NCBI RefSeq assembly: GCF_008831285.2 | Contig: NC_045144.1 | Span: forward strand, 10,147,672-10,211,671 | Source of the DNA: Nymphaea colorata | Lineage: Eukaryota; Streptophyta; Magnoliopsida; Nymphaeales; Nymphaeaceae | Direction: 5' to 3' | DNA: 64,000 nt | Shown: positions 35,520-48,355 of the stretch, piece after piece | Layout: every line of letters starts with the position of its first letter | Position numbering within the stretch: position 1 is the first letter of the stretch | Notes under the pieces: generated by a model | The model's database searches: none | The model's input: only the letters and a program-made list of their open reading frames with translations | Told to the model about the DNA's origin: nothing | Program-made: the position numbers and the translations under genes

Positions 35520-38500
35520 CACATACAATACGAAAAACAAAAGGATAATAAAGAAAGGAAGATTCAACTCAGGGAGAGAGATATGGAGAGACCGTTGTGA
35601 ATCCGTCAACATCCGCCATTCACCACAGGAGGTAAACCCCCTAAAAAAAAAAAAGGATAAAGGGGATTTCCATTTTTTCCACAGTATATATATAGAATTT
35701 GAGAACAAGCAAATGACGAACAAGTCCTTAGTTCGCCAGGTCTGAGGTTCTAAGTTGACTCCAACCGCAGGTCAGCTAGGGTACATGTTGGTGCTGCGTC
35801 TTCATACATGCTTTACAATTATTTACCTATATATATCTTAGCCGAAAATTTTTTACTCCGTCACTAATGTCCGCTATTAAAAATAGAGTGAGAAAATTAT
35901 ATTAGTTGACATGCATTAGATTTACAGGCGAATGTGAAATCTAACCTGAGCCGAGGAATGAAACAGAAAGGGTGCCATCTCTGGAGCAATCCCCTTAATC
36001 AACGAAACAGAAAGGGTGCCATCTCTCTTCAAAACAACAGGGAGCAATCCCCTTAATCACCAGGACCATGTTTTTTCCTATTAAAGCACTTTTGCATGAA
36101 CACGTTATTGTTTTGCGCTAACCATGGGGACTTGATGGAAGAGTTCAAAAGCAGAGACGTTGGTACATGGGCTTCAAATTAAATGCCCTTTACAAGGCCC
36201 TTTCTATAACTATCATGCTTTTATTGAAAATACAAGACAGGTACAACTATTAAAAATAAATCACATAGTTCGACAATGACAATGAGATATTGGAGACATG
36301 TTCAAATCATTGCGTTATCTTGGTCTAATCCCAAGCCTAGAATTTAGAAAGTAATGGGGCCTTTACTTACCTTGAATGGAGCTTGTGGTTTTACAGGCGG
36401 GGCTAATCAATAAGTGGTAAACCTGCTAATATCACTAGAACTGACAAAAGCTTTTATATTTTGAAACTATTGGGTTTCTCAGTCATCCATGTTCATAACT
36501 ACCCAATTTACCCAAATGTTAAAAGAACTAGGGCTATGCAGGTGGTCTAAAAGAATTTTGAAGGCTGCCTACAGGCCTGCAAGTTTTCAATTAGTAATAG
36601 ACCTTGGCAGCCATAGGACCCCTCCCCCGGGCCCAAGTTTGCTTGTTGTGTGCCCCTAAACCAGAAATTCTTAGCTCCACCATTGGTCATTGCTGATACC
36701 TTTTACACTTTCTTAGTTTAGAAAAAAGGGAAAACAGAGAAAATATAAGCAGTGGTAAAGCCAGAAAAATTTTGTGGAGGGAGCACTTTTCACATATTTT
36801 CATATCAAAAGGGGCACTCATATATATAGCATAATAAAGATATTAATTTGGAAATAAAGGAACCTTGAGGAACAGCCCATATGTGTCTCTGCCTCTGAAT
36901 ATAGGAACATTATGCCCAACAAACTGCTCATGTCTGCGATGACTTCACATGCATGGCTAAGTAGGTCAGCTTGAAAACTTCATAAATTGAAGCCATTATA
37001 CAGTTAAATATCTGAGGTGGGTCTTTTTTGTTAAACAAGCTACTTTATTATTTTTTTTGGTCAACTATAAACAAAATACGAACATGGGCAACTGTTATCC
37101 AAGTTAAAGTCTTTGAATCCAAGTCATGATTCTACTATTTTTACTGTCAAGTGTTTCTTTGGTGTTGTCACCCTTTATCATTAAAAAAGTAAACGGGCAA
37201 AGAGACATCATGTTCTTGAACAATGGACTAGATTACATGCATTCTGCAATAAAAATTGTTTACTTGTCCAAGATTGAGAGAGAAGTTCAAGTCATAAGAA
37301 CAATAAAAACTGGGAAGGGATGATGCTTCCTAGATTAGGCACTTGATTGACAATTCTTAATTCTTTCCATCACTCTCTAAATATGGTACAAGAGTCGTGA
37401 AAAGTTTTTACTTTCCCTGATTAGGGAGATAAGTAGTCTTTCAAGAATAGGGTAAAATATTTCTTGGTGAAACATTTTCTCCCGGGGATACGGTCGCGTT
37501 TTTGTTCTTGTTGACTAGGTCCGTGCTAACATGGCTAAGTCTTTCTCTTGACTAGCTCGATCGGTCAATTTTGGAGATTGATTGGAGGGCAGACTGGTCA
37601 CTTCGGTATAATGGTAGACTTGGTTGACCTGTGATTTGCTGTCACCGTTTGACACTGGTGGCATTGGAGAGGAGACTTTTTTTAGGTTTGTATTTTAGAT
37701 GCCACAAATTCTCGTCTATTTTTTCCTCTTATTCTATAATTCAATTACTTCTCTGTCACCAGTTCTGACCGATTCAATCTTGCTTTGCTGAAATGTAGCA
37801 GCCAATCGGATCCATCTTCTACAAATTGAGATTTTCTTAGCCGGTACAAAGAATTGACCAATAGATGAACGGAACATGGAGACTGTTCCCTTTTTGCCCT
37901 TTCTTTTGGGGGATATTTTTGTAAATTGAAACATGTTTTACAAGACGTTTTTTAAGTTCACCGTATTTAATTGACAGACTTTTCCAAATTTAAAAATTCT
38001 CAACATCAGTCTTTTCCGCCCTTCAAATGCTAGGAGTGCTATTGGAATCTGCACAATTAAATCAGCAAATCCATTCGTTGGAATTGAATCAGTGGGAAAG
38101 AAATTCGTGGGTGTCACTCTTCAGCTTTTACCTTTTTTTTATTTGAAATTAATTTATATAGATGTTTAGGTCATATTTCTTAAATAATATTTTACTTTTA
38201 GCTATATCTTAAATAATTATTTTTAGTATTTGCGATAATAGCTTAATTTTTTAATTTTAAACTATTTCATATATATGTGTGCATCATGTCTTTTAAATAA
38301 TATGTTTAACTTCAGCTATTCCTTAAATAATTCTTTTTAATATTTGTAGTAGGCAAAATTGAAATATGGTGGCTGCCAGCTGTTATCAATGGGCAAATAT
38401 TTAAAATTGTGGCTTTACTAAAAAAAAAAACTATAAAACATAGGTATACTATAAACGGTTTTTAATGCTTCTGTTGCACGACCTTTTAAATATTCTGCAA

Positions 38501-38860
38501 TCAAACATCATTCACAAGTGATTCTGATCAGCACTATAGTCAATTCAATTCATCACCAGATTTTTCCAACATTCAACACAACTATCTTTTCCTGGTTTTG
38601 TTAAAAAAAAATTATTACTAATTTTTGTCTCCAATTTGTACATATATGATTCAGTTGGTGCAATATTATCTGTGCATGCCTTCATAATACGTGACATCCA
38701 CTTGTATATATAATTGGTCATGCAGGTCAACATTAATGAATAAATAATTTATTTATTACTTTTCATATTTTGAAAATGACATTCAAATTGGCATCCATTA
38801 TCGGGTGGTTTTTATAATGTGGATGCTAAAAACTGTCGCAAATAGCTTGGCCAATGTGGG
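35520..38860. other. Gene-free interval with hAT-like ends and a short duplication
   Basis: No supported gene. GAAACAGAAAGGGTGCCATC plus TCT occurs at 35,960 and 36,004, and GGAGCAATCCCCTTAATCA at 35,983 and 36,041, a composite tandem duplication. Ends resembling the CAGTGGCGGAGCCAG hAT family occur near 35,838-35,868, 36,660-36,690 (TTAGCTCCACCATTG) and 36,752-36,775 (CAGTGGTAAAGCCAG). The open frame at 37,126-37,323 has no recognisable motif. Confidence 0.5.
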
Positions 38861-40763
38861 TGTTGCAGACCGATTATGTATGGCCCGACCATGCCAGTAG
38901 AAGGATATGATACTTGGCCAGCTTAAGTATTGTTCAAAAAGCATGTGAGATTCAATCGGATGCTAAGTCATGCAGAAACCAATGCACGTGGATGTGCAGC
39001 ATGGTGGTGCACTGACAAAGCGTATAAATGCATATGCTGTGTTTACAACCGCGTAGAGTCACGCGGGGATGAACAAGTGAATACTAATCATCGAGTAGGG
39101 CGATGCTTGGCCGCCTTGCTTAATGACATATAGTCGTCAACTGGCTTCAGCTGGAAACTTCTTCCTAAGGGAAGTCTACTTCTACCCAGATTTTGTATGA
39201 AAGTAGATAGACACTTGGCGGAATGACGATGTTCTGACATGGCCTCATGGCCACGGCTTGTCAATGGTTTACAATGGGATAAACCTGGGTGATGGTGTGC
39301 CGAGTGCATAGCACTCCTCATTTAGTATGCAGTCCCAAAAGGTTGATGAAGACTTCCGCTAGTTTAAGAATGAGTCAGGCTGGCCGAAGGCTTGGGAAAC
39401 CCTTCGGCACCACGCGGGCCAAATAGGCTTGAAAAAGTCAGCCTGAGACAAGTGGTATTAGAGCAGACGATTTCTCGAAAAGAACTTGAAAATAAGAATG
39501 CTGCAAAGATAAGCAACAAATGGTTTTGAAAAACATTGGCTTGTTTGGTGCCCCATGGTTTGGGCATGTTTGTCAGACACTAGTTTAAGTGACAACGTTG
39601 GTGTTGACAAGATAGAGATCACATGCTTCGAAGATGGTGTCTGGGTGTCATGAGCATAAAGGCCAAGAGAACTGCTCACTGAGACAGATAGGGTGAGAGG
39701 CCCAACGTGAAAAGGATTGTCCAAGGCAAGTGCCCTTAGTGTTTACATGACTCAAGGGAGCATGTAGAGCAGAAGTTGGCAACACATCTTGAAAACTTGA
39801 GATTTAGTGGTCGTCAGATAAGTTCCAGACTTTACTAAAAAAATGTACTAACAGTGATAGAAAAGTAGGAAGAAACTAAGGATAGATTAGAGGCAGAACA
39901 CCCGATAAGGTCGGTTGCTGCGATGTGACAGGTGCGTCAATCAGACGGATGTAGTCTCAATTGAAAAGAAATGAAGGGGATGGCTGCAGAATTTCTTTTG
40001 CTCGAGACAAAGTCACTACGGACAGTGACGATTTGGCAGTGGGAGAATGTTGCAAACCGACTATGTATGGCCCGGTCAAGCCAGTGGAAGGATGTGCTGC
40101 TTGGTCAACTTAGGCATTGCTCGGGAAGCATGTGGGATCCAATCAGACACTAAGTCAAACAGCAAGCAATGCATGTGGATGTGCAGCGCGGTGGTACAAC
40201 GACAAAACGTATAAATACATCAAGGTCATCAGTCCCTTTGGAAGTACAAGTCCATCATTGGGGAATCAAATGAGTTTTCCACGCGTAGCGTTTAGATGCA
40301 CACGGGGGTACACATGGGTTAGGGGCAATTCTCCCAGTGGATGCATATGTTGCGTTCACAACCGCGTAGAATCACGCGGGGATGAGCAAATGAATGCTTA
40401 TCATTGAGTAGGGCGATGGTCGACCGTCTTGCTTAATGACATATAGTTGTCAACTGGCTTCAGCTGGAGACTTCTTCACATGGGAAGTCTACCCTCACAC
40501 AGATTTCGTATGAAAGTAGATAGACGTTTGGAGGAATGACGATGTTCTGACAGGGCCACATGGTCACGGCTTGCTGATGGTCTACAATGGGATAAACCTG
40601 GGTGATGGTGTGCCAAGTGCATACCACTCCTCGTCTAGTCCGCAGTCCCAAAAAGTTGATGAAGGTTTTCGCTAGGTTAAGAATGAGTCAGGCTGGCTGA
40701 AGGCTTGGGAAACCCTTCGGCACCACATGGGCCAAATAGACTTAAAAAAGTCGACCCGTGACA
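38861..40763 (+). mobile_element. Short non-autonomous LTR element (TRIM/LARD-like)
   Basis: LTR 1 spans 38,861-39,450 and LTR 2 40,048-40,763; both start TGTTGCA and end with -GACA. The flanks are GTGGG on both sides (38,856-38,860 and 40,764-40,768), a perfect 5-bp target duplication. GTGGTATTAGAGC just after LTR 1 resembles the Met-tRNA primer site, and GCAGTGGGAGAA before LTR 2 can serve as the polypurine tract. The 597-bp interior has no gag or pol motif. LTR 1 lacks about 125 bp present in LTR 2 (around 39,028 against 40,216-40,343). The LTRs differ at many sites, mostly transitions, so the insertion is old. Both keep a CGTATAAAT TATA-like word. Confidence 0.9.
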
Positions 40764-40989
40764 GTGGGTGCTAACCCTGCTACTACAAATGATGTGAGTA
40801 ATATCTCATGTACTTGTTTGGTTTCCTTTCATGACCTTCCTTAGATAATAGACATTGGATATGCATATTATATGACCCCTCGATTAAAGCATTTATGTGA
40901 CATCTAAAGTTTAGCACCCAAACCTAAACATGTCAACCTACCCAATGATCATCAAATCATGGCACCCAAGTTGTTCAGATTCACTTCAA

Positions 40990-42880
40990 CACTGGTCTTA
41001 TTCTTTAAGTTATTTTGTTTGTTCCTAGTTTTAGATACAATGTTATATCTATACCCAAATTAACTCATTCTTCCAAATGTGTAGTTACCTTATTCTCATC
41101 ATGTTGTGTTTTTTAGTACCATTTTTGAAGAGGATTATTAAAGCATGTAAACTAAATGGCAAGCCATATCACCTTCTTGATCTTCCTAAACCAGATTCTC
41201 ATGTCTTTGCTTTCACAAACAGTCAGTGTTACCAGTTATGGCTTGTGACATATATCTCATCAATGGCTTGTGACATATATCTCATCATCCTCTTCTTACT
41301 TTGTTGCATGAACATTTACCCATTGGTTCTATGTCTTTGAATTTTATTTGTCATGTTTGCCATAGAGAAAAATTATCTTATATCTTTTTCAGATAGTACT
41401 AGTCGAACTTCATCCACTTGTTTGCTTTGATTCATGTTAATGTTTGAGGAGGATATGCCATTGTTTTTCGTACTAGTCTATGTTATTTTCTTACCATAGT
41501 AGATGATGTTTCTCATACCACATGGATTTTTATATGCAGTATAAATTGGAAACCTTTTCACCTTTAAAATGGTTTTATTTCGGGGTAAAAATATATTTTA
41601 AAAATGTGTGGTATGTGAACAAAGTGATAAAGGATCATAGCCAACAACACTTAAAGACTATTTTCATTAGCATAGCATAGAGCACCAAGCTTCTTGTATT
41701 AGAACCTAACATAGCACAGTACACAAGCATCTTTTGGGTAGCCTGACCTTTTTTATTGTAGCACATTTGGTCAACCTCATTCCAACACTTATTTTGAACA
41801 ACAAAAGTCCACATGAACTTCTTTTTTGGACACCCACCTGATTATCCATATCTTTGTATGTTTGGTTGCTATTATTATCCTAAAGTCATTCTGCTCCAAG
41901 GGATAAATTTGTTGATCATGCTAAATAGTGTATTTTTGTTGGGTATCCTTTTAGAAAAAAATGATATTGAATTTTTTGTGATTTAGAGACTAAATCCTTA
42001 TTTGTTTCTAGAACTGTTGTTTTTCATGAACATAAATTTCCATTTTAAGAGTTCATCTCATATCCTCCATCAACTCTTGCTTTGTCAAAAGCTTTTGATG
42101 AAGCTGAAGCCTGGTCATATATCAAGGCATGCTTGGATATACTCAAATTGCAAGGGTTGGATTATCATGAAACTTTTCATTCATACTGCAAAATTGACTA
42201 CTATGCATTCCTTATTGGCTAGAGTTGCTATCAAGCATTGAAGACTATATCAAATGGACCGGTTAGTAATGGTATGGTTTTTCTATAGTGATCTCGACGA
42301 AAAATATATATGCCACTTCCTTTAGTATTTGCTAGTGATGGGGGAGATCAAGTATGTCACATACATATGTCATTTTATAGACTCAAATAGTCCTCAAAAT
42401 ATTGGATTAACAAATTGACATCAGCTTTCAAGGAATTACATTTTCAAGCAATCAAATGCAAATTACACTTTCTTCATCAGTGAGTGCTTCATAGCCATCT
42501 TTACAGACATGAAATAATGAATAAAACATCACCATGCTCAAAACAATTTTGCATTCACAGTTCAATTTCAAGGCTCTATACTTGCTTGGAACTGGAGTAG
42601 CTTGAACATGGTATGGTATTTTTCTAATGTAAAGAAAATATGTAACTGACATTTTTCATGATGCTAGACTTAATGGTGCAAAGCCCATTGAGTGTCTTAT
42701 GGATCAAAAGCCACATCTAATGAAGGAGACGTTCTATCAGATTTGGCTCAATATAGATGGCTAGTTGGTCATCTCATCTATGTGACTATCACTCGCACTG
42801 ATATAGTATTTACTGTTCATATCGTATCATAATTCATGAAAAATCCAAGGACACACACCTCATTATAAGCTCTTGTCCTA
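40990..42880 (+). mobile_element. Ty1/copia remnant with deleted RT
   Basis: Decayed copia pol on the plus strand. 41,340-41,600 fits pre-integrase and the start of the integrase core (FVCHVCHREK, then MQYKLETF). 41,815-42,050 is the integrase C-terminal region (FFGHPPDYPYLCMFGC, LLGILLEKND, then a VFHEHKF-like end). 42,420-42,660 holds pieces of RT (FKQSNANYTFF, DIFHDARLNGAKPIECLMDQ). 42,740-42,870 is the start of RNase H (LVGHLIYVTITRTDIVF, FMKNPRTH). Sequence stops matching at 42,880, where LTR-like sequence begins. The RT core with its catalytic YVDD is missing. Confidence 0.8.
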
Positions 42881-43260
42881 TGATGAACCCAATTTTTGAG
42901 GTAATTTTTTTTAAATCCAAAATCATTTAAAATTAAAATCATAGTATGCAGAAATGACTTTCAAAGCATCCACTTTTCAAATAGGCATAGTTAACGATTA
43001 ACTTCAAACCACCAAGACTTAAAAAACATCTTCAAAGACAATATTTCATAAAATCAGAATACACCAAATATATATGATATCCTAAATTCTTTAAATATAC
43101 AAAATCTAATTTTACAAAATAGAATGGTTGTGCAGCATCAGATCATCACAACAACATAGCAACATCATCACCATCTCTTCTATTCATGATTACCTAGAAA
43201 GAAAAATTAGGGGTGAGAACTTGGGGAGATTCTCAGTACAATTTCTACTTATGGTTTATG
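42881..43260 (-). repeat. Antisense fragment of a gypsy-type LTR
   Basis: Read on the minus strand, TACTGAGAATCTCC, TTCTCACCCCTAAT and TGTTGTGATGATCTGATG match in order the plus-strand text at 56,610-56,720 (CTACTGAGGACTTTC, TTCTCACCCCAAT, TTGTTGTGATACTCTGATG). Its edge at 42,881 abuts the broken copia RNase H, so the LTR appears to have inserted there. Its other boundary is unclear. Confidence 0.65.
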
Positions 43261-45658
43261 CTAGCATTTCAGTACAAGGTAAATATATATTTTGAAAACA
43301 AGTTGGATCCAAACCAATATTTGGTATCAACTTCAAAACTCTTTGAACATAATTTCAAGACCAATAATACATAAAACCACATTTAAAATTATAAGTAATT
43401 ATTTCTGCTTGTAAAACAGAATTTAAGATTCTTTGAATCAAACCCATAACAAGTTTCAAATCTACCACCAAATGACAAATTTCTGAAAAACTCCTTATTA
43501 ATCAGTGTTGGTCCAAACTACTTTGACTCCCAAAGTTTGGTGAATTCAGGGTAATCTACCTAGCCTGCTTTTGACAAAAATCATATTTCAAATAAAACAG
43601 AATAGGAACTAATGCGTATTCAAAGCATCACTGGTTGGATTAATTGAAATCATATTTTAATTTGAATGTATATAGGACAACTGAATACGAACCAAAACAT
43701 CTACTTTAATGTAAATGGGATCCAAATCCAACTCTACTGATTCTTTAAACCAACTCGTATGTCTTTTATACACCTTAACTTAGAAAATCCCTGCAATAAT
43801 AGGTGTGAACTTATTTTTCTGTGGAAAGCTCGAATCGGCCAAATTACACCCAACTTAGGATCCCAATCCAATTCATCAAAAGTAACCAGTTTATACATAG
43901 AACCATCATAAAAAAAATGGAATAATAAAACTATATCTCAATATTGTTCGTCCAAGCCTCAAATCCAACGTAATCACTCTTTCTAAAATCTCAATTGAGC
44001 AAGAAAAGTATATTTATAAATTAATTTTTAGAAAGCCTAATAGAAACTGTTTTTTGAAGCTGAAGGAGAGGCAAGGATAAATTTTCAGCTTAAGGCCTGT
44101 TTTCAGAAATTTCCAGAAATTTACAAAACTGGGAGGCGATTCATGAACACCATTTTTTGAAAATATGTTCCCAGACATGACGCAGCACAAACAGTTTTCC
44201 AATTGTAACACTGTTTCGGAAGAGGATAGAAAACTAGAGGGCGGGTTTGAAATTTCCCTTATAAAGCATAAAAACCTTCTCCCGCGCCGTTCGTCAATTT
44301 CTTATTTCTTCCCTGTTTTTGAACATTTTAGAAAAATCGTGGGCCGATTTTGAAATTCGTCTTCTAAACCCATAAAAGACCCCAGTGTCACCCGAAACAC
44401 TCATTTTTCTCACCTCTCTTCCCTTCCTTCACTCAATCTCTCCCTCAAGCTGAAGCTTTCTTGGCAATTTCCAACCATGACCGACTTCCGGCGATGCACA
44501 GGAGCGACGACGCCACTGTCGGCGGTCGACCTAAGCGCCGGGAAGAAAACACAAGGTGCATCCTCCTACCCTGTTTGTTAATTTTCTTTTCATTATTATT
44601 ATTATTATTTATTTTTATTTGTTTCAGGTCAGACACCAAATATAAAATTTTAAATTTTAAAAGACACCAACATGTAAGTAAAAAAAATTACTCAAATATG
44701 CAACAAAAAAAAACAACAAATATGCACCCCAATAAAAAGAAGGTGGGGGCATTTTAGAAAATTTGTATCTTTGTATGTACATTTTAGTTTTTTAAATGTT
44801 TTATAATTACCTTTTTGTTTTTTCAAAGTTTTTATTTTCTACTTTAAGGAGGGCGTTTCAGCCATTACGCACACCTATGCATGCACAGCGGTATGCACTT
44901 TTCCAGCTTCGTGCTTAGAGCAGCTGCGCAGGGGAACAAGACACAGAGCGATCGTAAGGGTGCACAAACGAATCAATAGAACATGGGAAACCCTTCTCAA
45001 CGCTCAATTGTAGATCTGAAAATCATGAAATATACTATGCATGCAGGTGAATATGGAATGTCGACATGCAACAAATCGTAAATCAGATGTAGGCATTCAA
45101 TGAACATCACATACGGATGTAGCATCATGTAAGAATGACATATTCTCATTAGAAGCAAAGATAATAGAAGTGGATCCAGATAAGTTTAAAGACATGCATA
45201 GGTTCGAAACATTGCAAACGCATCTTGATCAGAACATCAATGTATGATGTTCTAGATTAACAAGTTGGAAAAGCAACATGTTCACAATCGAAGTGTGAAC
45301 GCCACCACAAGTGATAGTTTAAACGGTAGCACCACTTCCGCAAGTCATAGCATGCATGAAACCACTCTTGATATTGATCATGCACACCCACATTACATAT
45401 TGAATATCATTGAAACCAGGCGAGAGGCATAAGCTAGACAAGAAGCAGACAACGTTCCTAGCCTATGCACTCAGCTCTCAACAACCGTGAACTGGACAGA
45501 CGCATGCACCCCTCAACACTCACGAAGCAGCAAGGACGGAGAAATGAATAAAAGAAAACAAAGAAGGGAAGTTAAGATAATGATGGCTGTATAAGAGGGT
45601 TAGGAATTTAAAGAGGGATTTTTGGGTGAGCAGAAGGCAACCCACCACCCGAAAGAGT

Positions 45659-45727
<69 letters not shown>

Positions 45728-46334
45728 TCATTAAGGTGTGAATACCAGCTATATAAAGCCATGCATGCTAATGAACTAATAAAGAATGCTATAAGTTTTA
45801 TTTGCTCTTACTCACGTAGTTGTGTTTTTTGTGGGTAGTGAAACTGTTTTAGTCTTGGGATGGTGCTCAAGGCTGGCTTCCTTGAGAAATACTAGAATAC
45901 TAGAATATATGTGAAATGACAAATCTTATATTGATACAAAAAAGGACACTGATGTCATGGGACATGTGGTTGCGAACTGAGTTTAGTGGATGGTTTTATC
46001 TTGAGAAGTAGTAGTGTGGCATGAGCTTACTATGGTTGCATGCTCCTGTGTATCTACTAGATTGCCCATAGGCTATTGGGTGTCACAAGTGCCTAGAATG
46101 TTATTATTGTTGTTTTAGAGAGTGAGGCTTGGTCCCTCAACTTAGGACCTAGAGGAGATGGTTTGCCACTTTGGGTAATACCATCAATTATATCTTAAGA
46201 TGCTTCACTAAAGGTTACCTTCAATCATTGTGGATTGTTTGGTAAAGATGATCACTCGGCATTGAACTATCGTCGTAACTTTGTAACTCATTATGGATCG
46301 TGTTATCACATTTGTGATAGTAAGCTATAGCCAT
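43261..46334. other. Unassigned repeat-like DNA
   Basis: No supported gene. Probably includes the rest of the antisense LTR. At 44,400-44,570 a CT-rich leader after CATAAAAG is followed by ATG and a GC-rich open stretch (MTDFRRCTGATTP) ending at a GTGCAT donor-like site; this could be an LTR leader or an orphan first exon. A (TA)n(GA)n tract lies at 45,661-45,726. Confidence 0.35.
45661..45726. repeat. (TA)n(GA)n microsatellite
   Basis: About 48 bases of TA followed by about 18 bases of GA. Confidence 0.95.
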
Positions 46335-46540
46335 GGTGTGGCTAGGGCTGTTCAACGAGTCGAGCTACTCGAGCTCGACTCGTTTAACTCGACTCGTATG
46401 TTTAAATGAGCTGCTTATTTAGTTAAACGAGTAGAGATCGAGTTGATGAGCCGACTCGTTTAATTAATCGAGTCGAGTTTGAGTTCATTTGAGTGAACTC
46501 GTTAAAGCTCGAATCGGCTCGATTATTTAGTGAACCGGTT

Positions 46541-46564
46541 TTTTAAAACCGGTTCAGATGAGAA
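46541..46564. repeat. Inverted repeat in the left arm of the hAT element
   Basis: GAACCGGTTTT and AAAACCGGTTC form an 11-bp inverted repeat with a 2-base spacer, just inside the ACGAG-rich left subterminal region. Confidence 0.85.
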
Positions 46565-48355
46565 AGCGCCAAAGCGGGAAAAATTTTAGGGTTTCCTCAT
46601 TTCCTTTTTTCGTTTTCGTTCTCACTTCTCCCTCTCTGAGCTCTCTCCGACTCTCCCTCTCTCGCCTGACGCGGACGCTTCTCGGTCTCTCCGACTTTTC
46701 CTTCTCCTCTCTTCTCTAGTTCTCCCGTCTAGGAGTCTCCGACATCTGCAGGAGGAACCAGTTGTCCGCGGGCCGCGTCCGTGGGCCACTTCAGCCTTCA
46801 GCCTTCAAGGTCAGCCGGCTGCTCCGCCTTCAGCTCAAGGTGAGGTCTTCCACTTCTCAGTCTCCAGTTCTGTCACTCTAGTTCTCCCGTCTTGAACATG
46901 TAGTTGATAGACTTAGAATATCTATCTTTGCGTGCATGTAACTGGAGTTTGTTGATGTCATATAGTTATTTTTGGGGATTCATTTATGATAACGATATGG
47001 GTGTTATGTAGATAGGTTTTATGTTTCTTTTAAGGGTTAAAGGAATAATCTCGATGGATCTTTCACCCAAAACCGTGAACAGGATCGGCTATTGTTGTAG
47101 TTGATTTTCTAGCGATTTCATCTGTTTTTTACCCCATTTCTTGTTGGATTCCTAACACAGTTGTGATCTAGTGTATAACAACTGATTTGAATGTTAACAC
47201 ATCGTCTTCAGACTGGATTTTGCCAGAAAATGCAGTGTTTTGTACAGTTCTTCCGTCAACATAGAAAGTTATGGCTTCGCCCAATTTTTGGTGCTTACAT
47301 AAACCATAAAAGTGTTTTGTACTTTACCTTCCTCTTTTTATAGTTTTCAACAGTTTATGCAGGATGCATGGTCTGTCAGAATGCGAATATTAATATTCTT
47401 TTGTTAGTAGAAGTCACTTTTGTTGGTTTGAGCTACAAGATATACCTCGCAAAGGTATTTCAGAGACTTAAACAAATGAATAGCCCATAAAGTTTCAAAT
47501 GTTTGAGGCTTGAAAGATATTTGTTCATGGAAAAAAGATCTAAGAGTTTATTCTTGGCAAGATGATTACACTAGAAAGACTTTTGTTCATGAAAAAAGAT
47601 CTAAGAATTGATTCTTAGCTAGATAATCGTGCTGAAAACAGTTGATGTCTGATTTGAGAAACATGTATACCTGTTCTCGTGCTTGATTTTTTTTATTAAC
47701 CATTTTCCTGGATTACAAATAAATTCTTTATGAATAATCTTTCAGAATTTCCAGCTTGTTTGATTGATATACTTTCCATTTGTTATATTGATCAAATCAA
47801 CAATGTATAGGTTTGTGCTTGGAATTTAAATTGCAGAAATTGGTCTGTTGCAACTGTTTTTGTTGATAACAAGAGGGATTGTGCTTGACAGAGAGGTGAG
47901 TTTTCTTTATTTATCAAGAGTTTAACTGGACAGTTGGCTGTGTTTTGTGAGTTTATTTATTTAAATTGCAAATGGTTTATTTATTGCAGCTGACCACCCA
48001 TCTAGCACCCTTGGTGTTGCAGCTGGTTCTTCATTGCTTGCACTGAAAAGTATTATATACCACCCCTTCTCCTCCCTCTGTCTCTCTCGATCTTATTTGA
48101 ATCCACACTTCATGGTATTCAGTATTTCAGTGATACACATAAAAACACACGTTCACTTGTTAGCTAATGATAAGTGCTTTCCACTCAATATATGCACATT
48201 AAACTTGGCTTGTACTAGAGTTTAATGTCGTTAAGTGAGTTATTAATTGACAGAGTCATTTGTTTAATCTTGTAAACATTTGTTGGTTATTTCTATGTAC
48301 AACTTCAAAACTTTTTCTTGCTTTTGATATTAGAAAATGATATGCACATATGTAG

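Noticed and set aside
47881-48060. Hypothesis that the hAT element encodes a transposase here
   Set aside because: No BED finger, DDE-region or hAT dimerisation motif was found anywhere in 46.3-50.5 kb.
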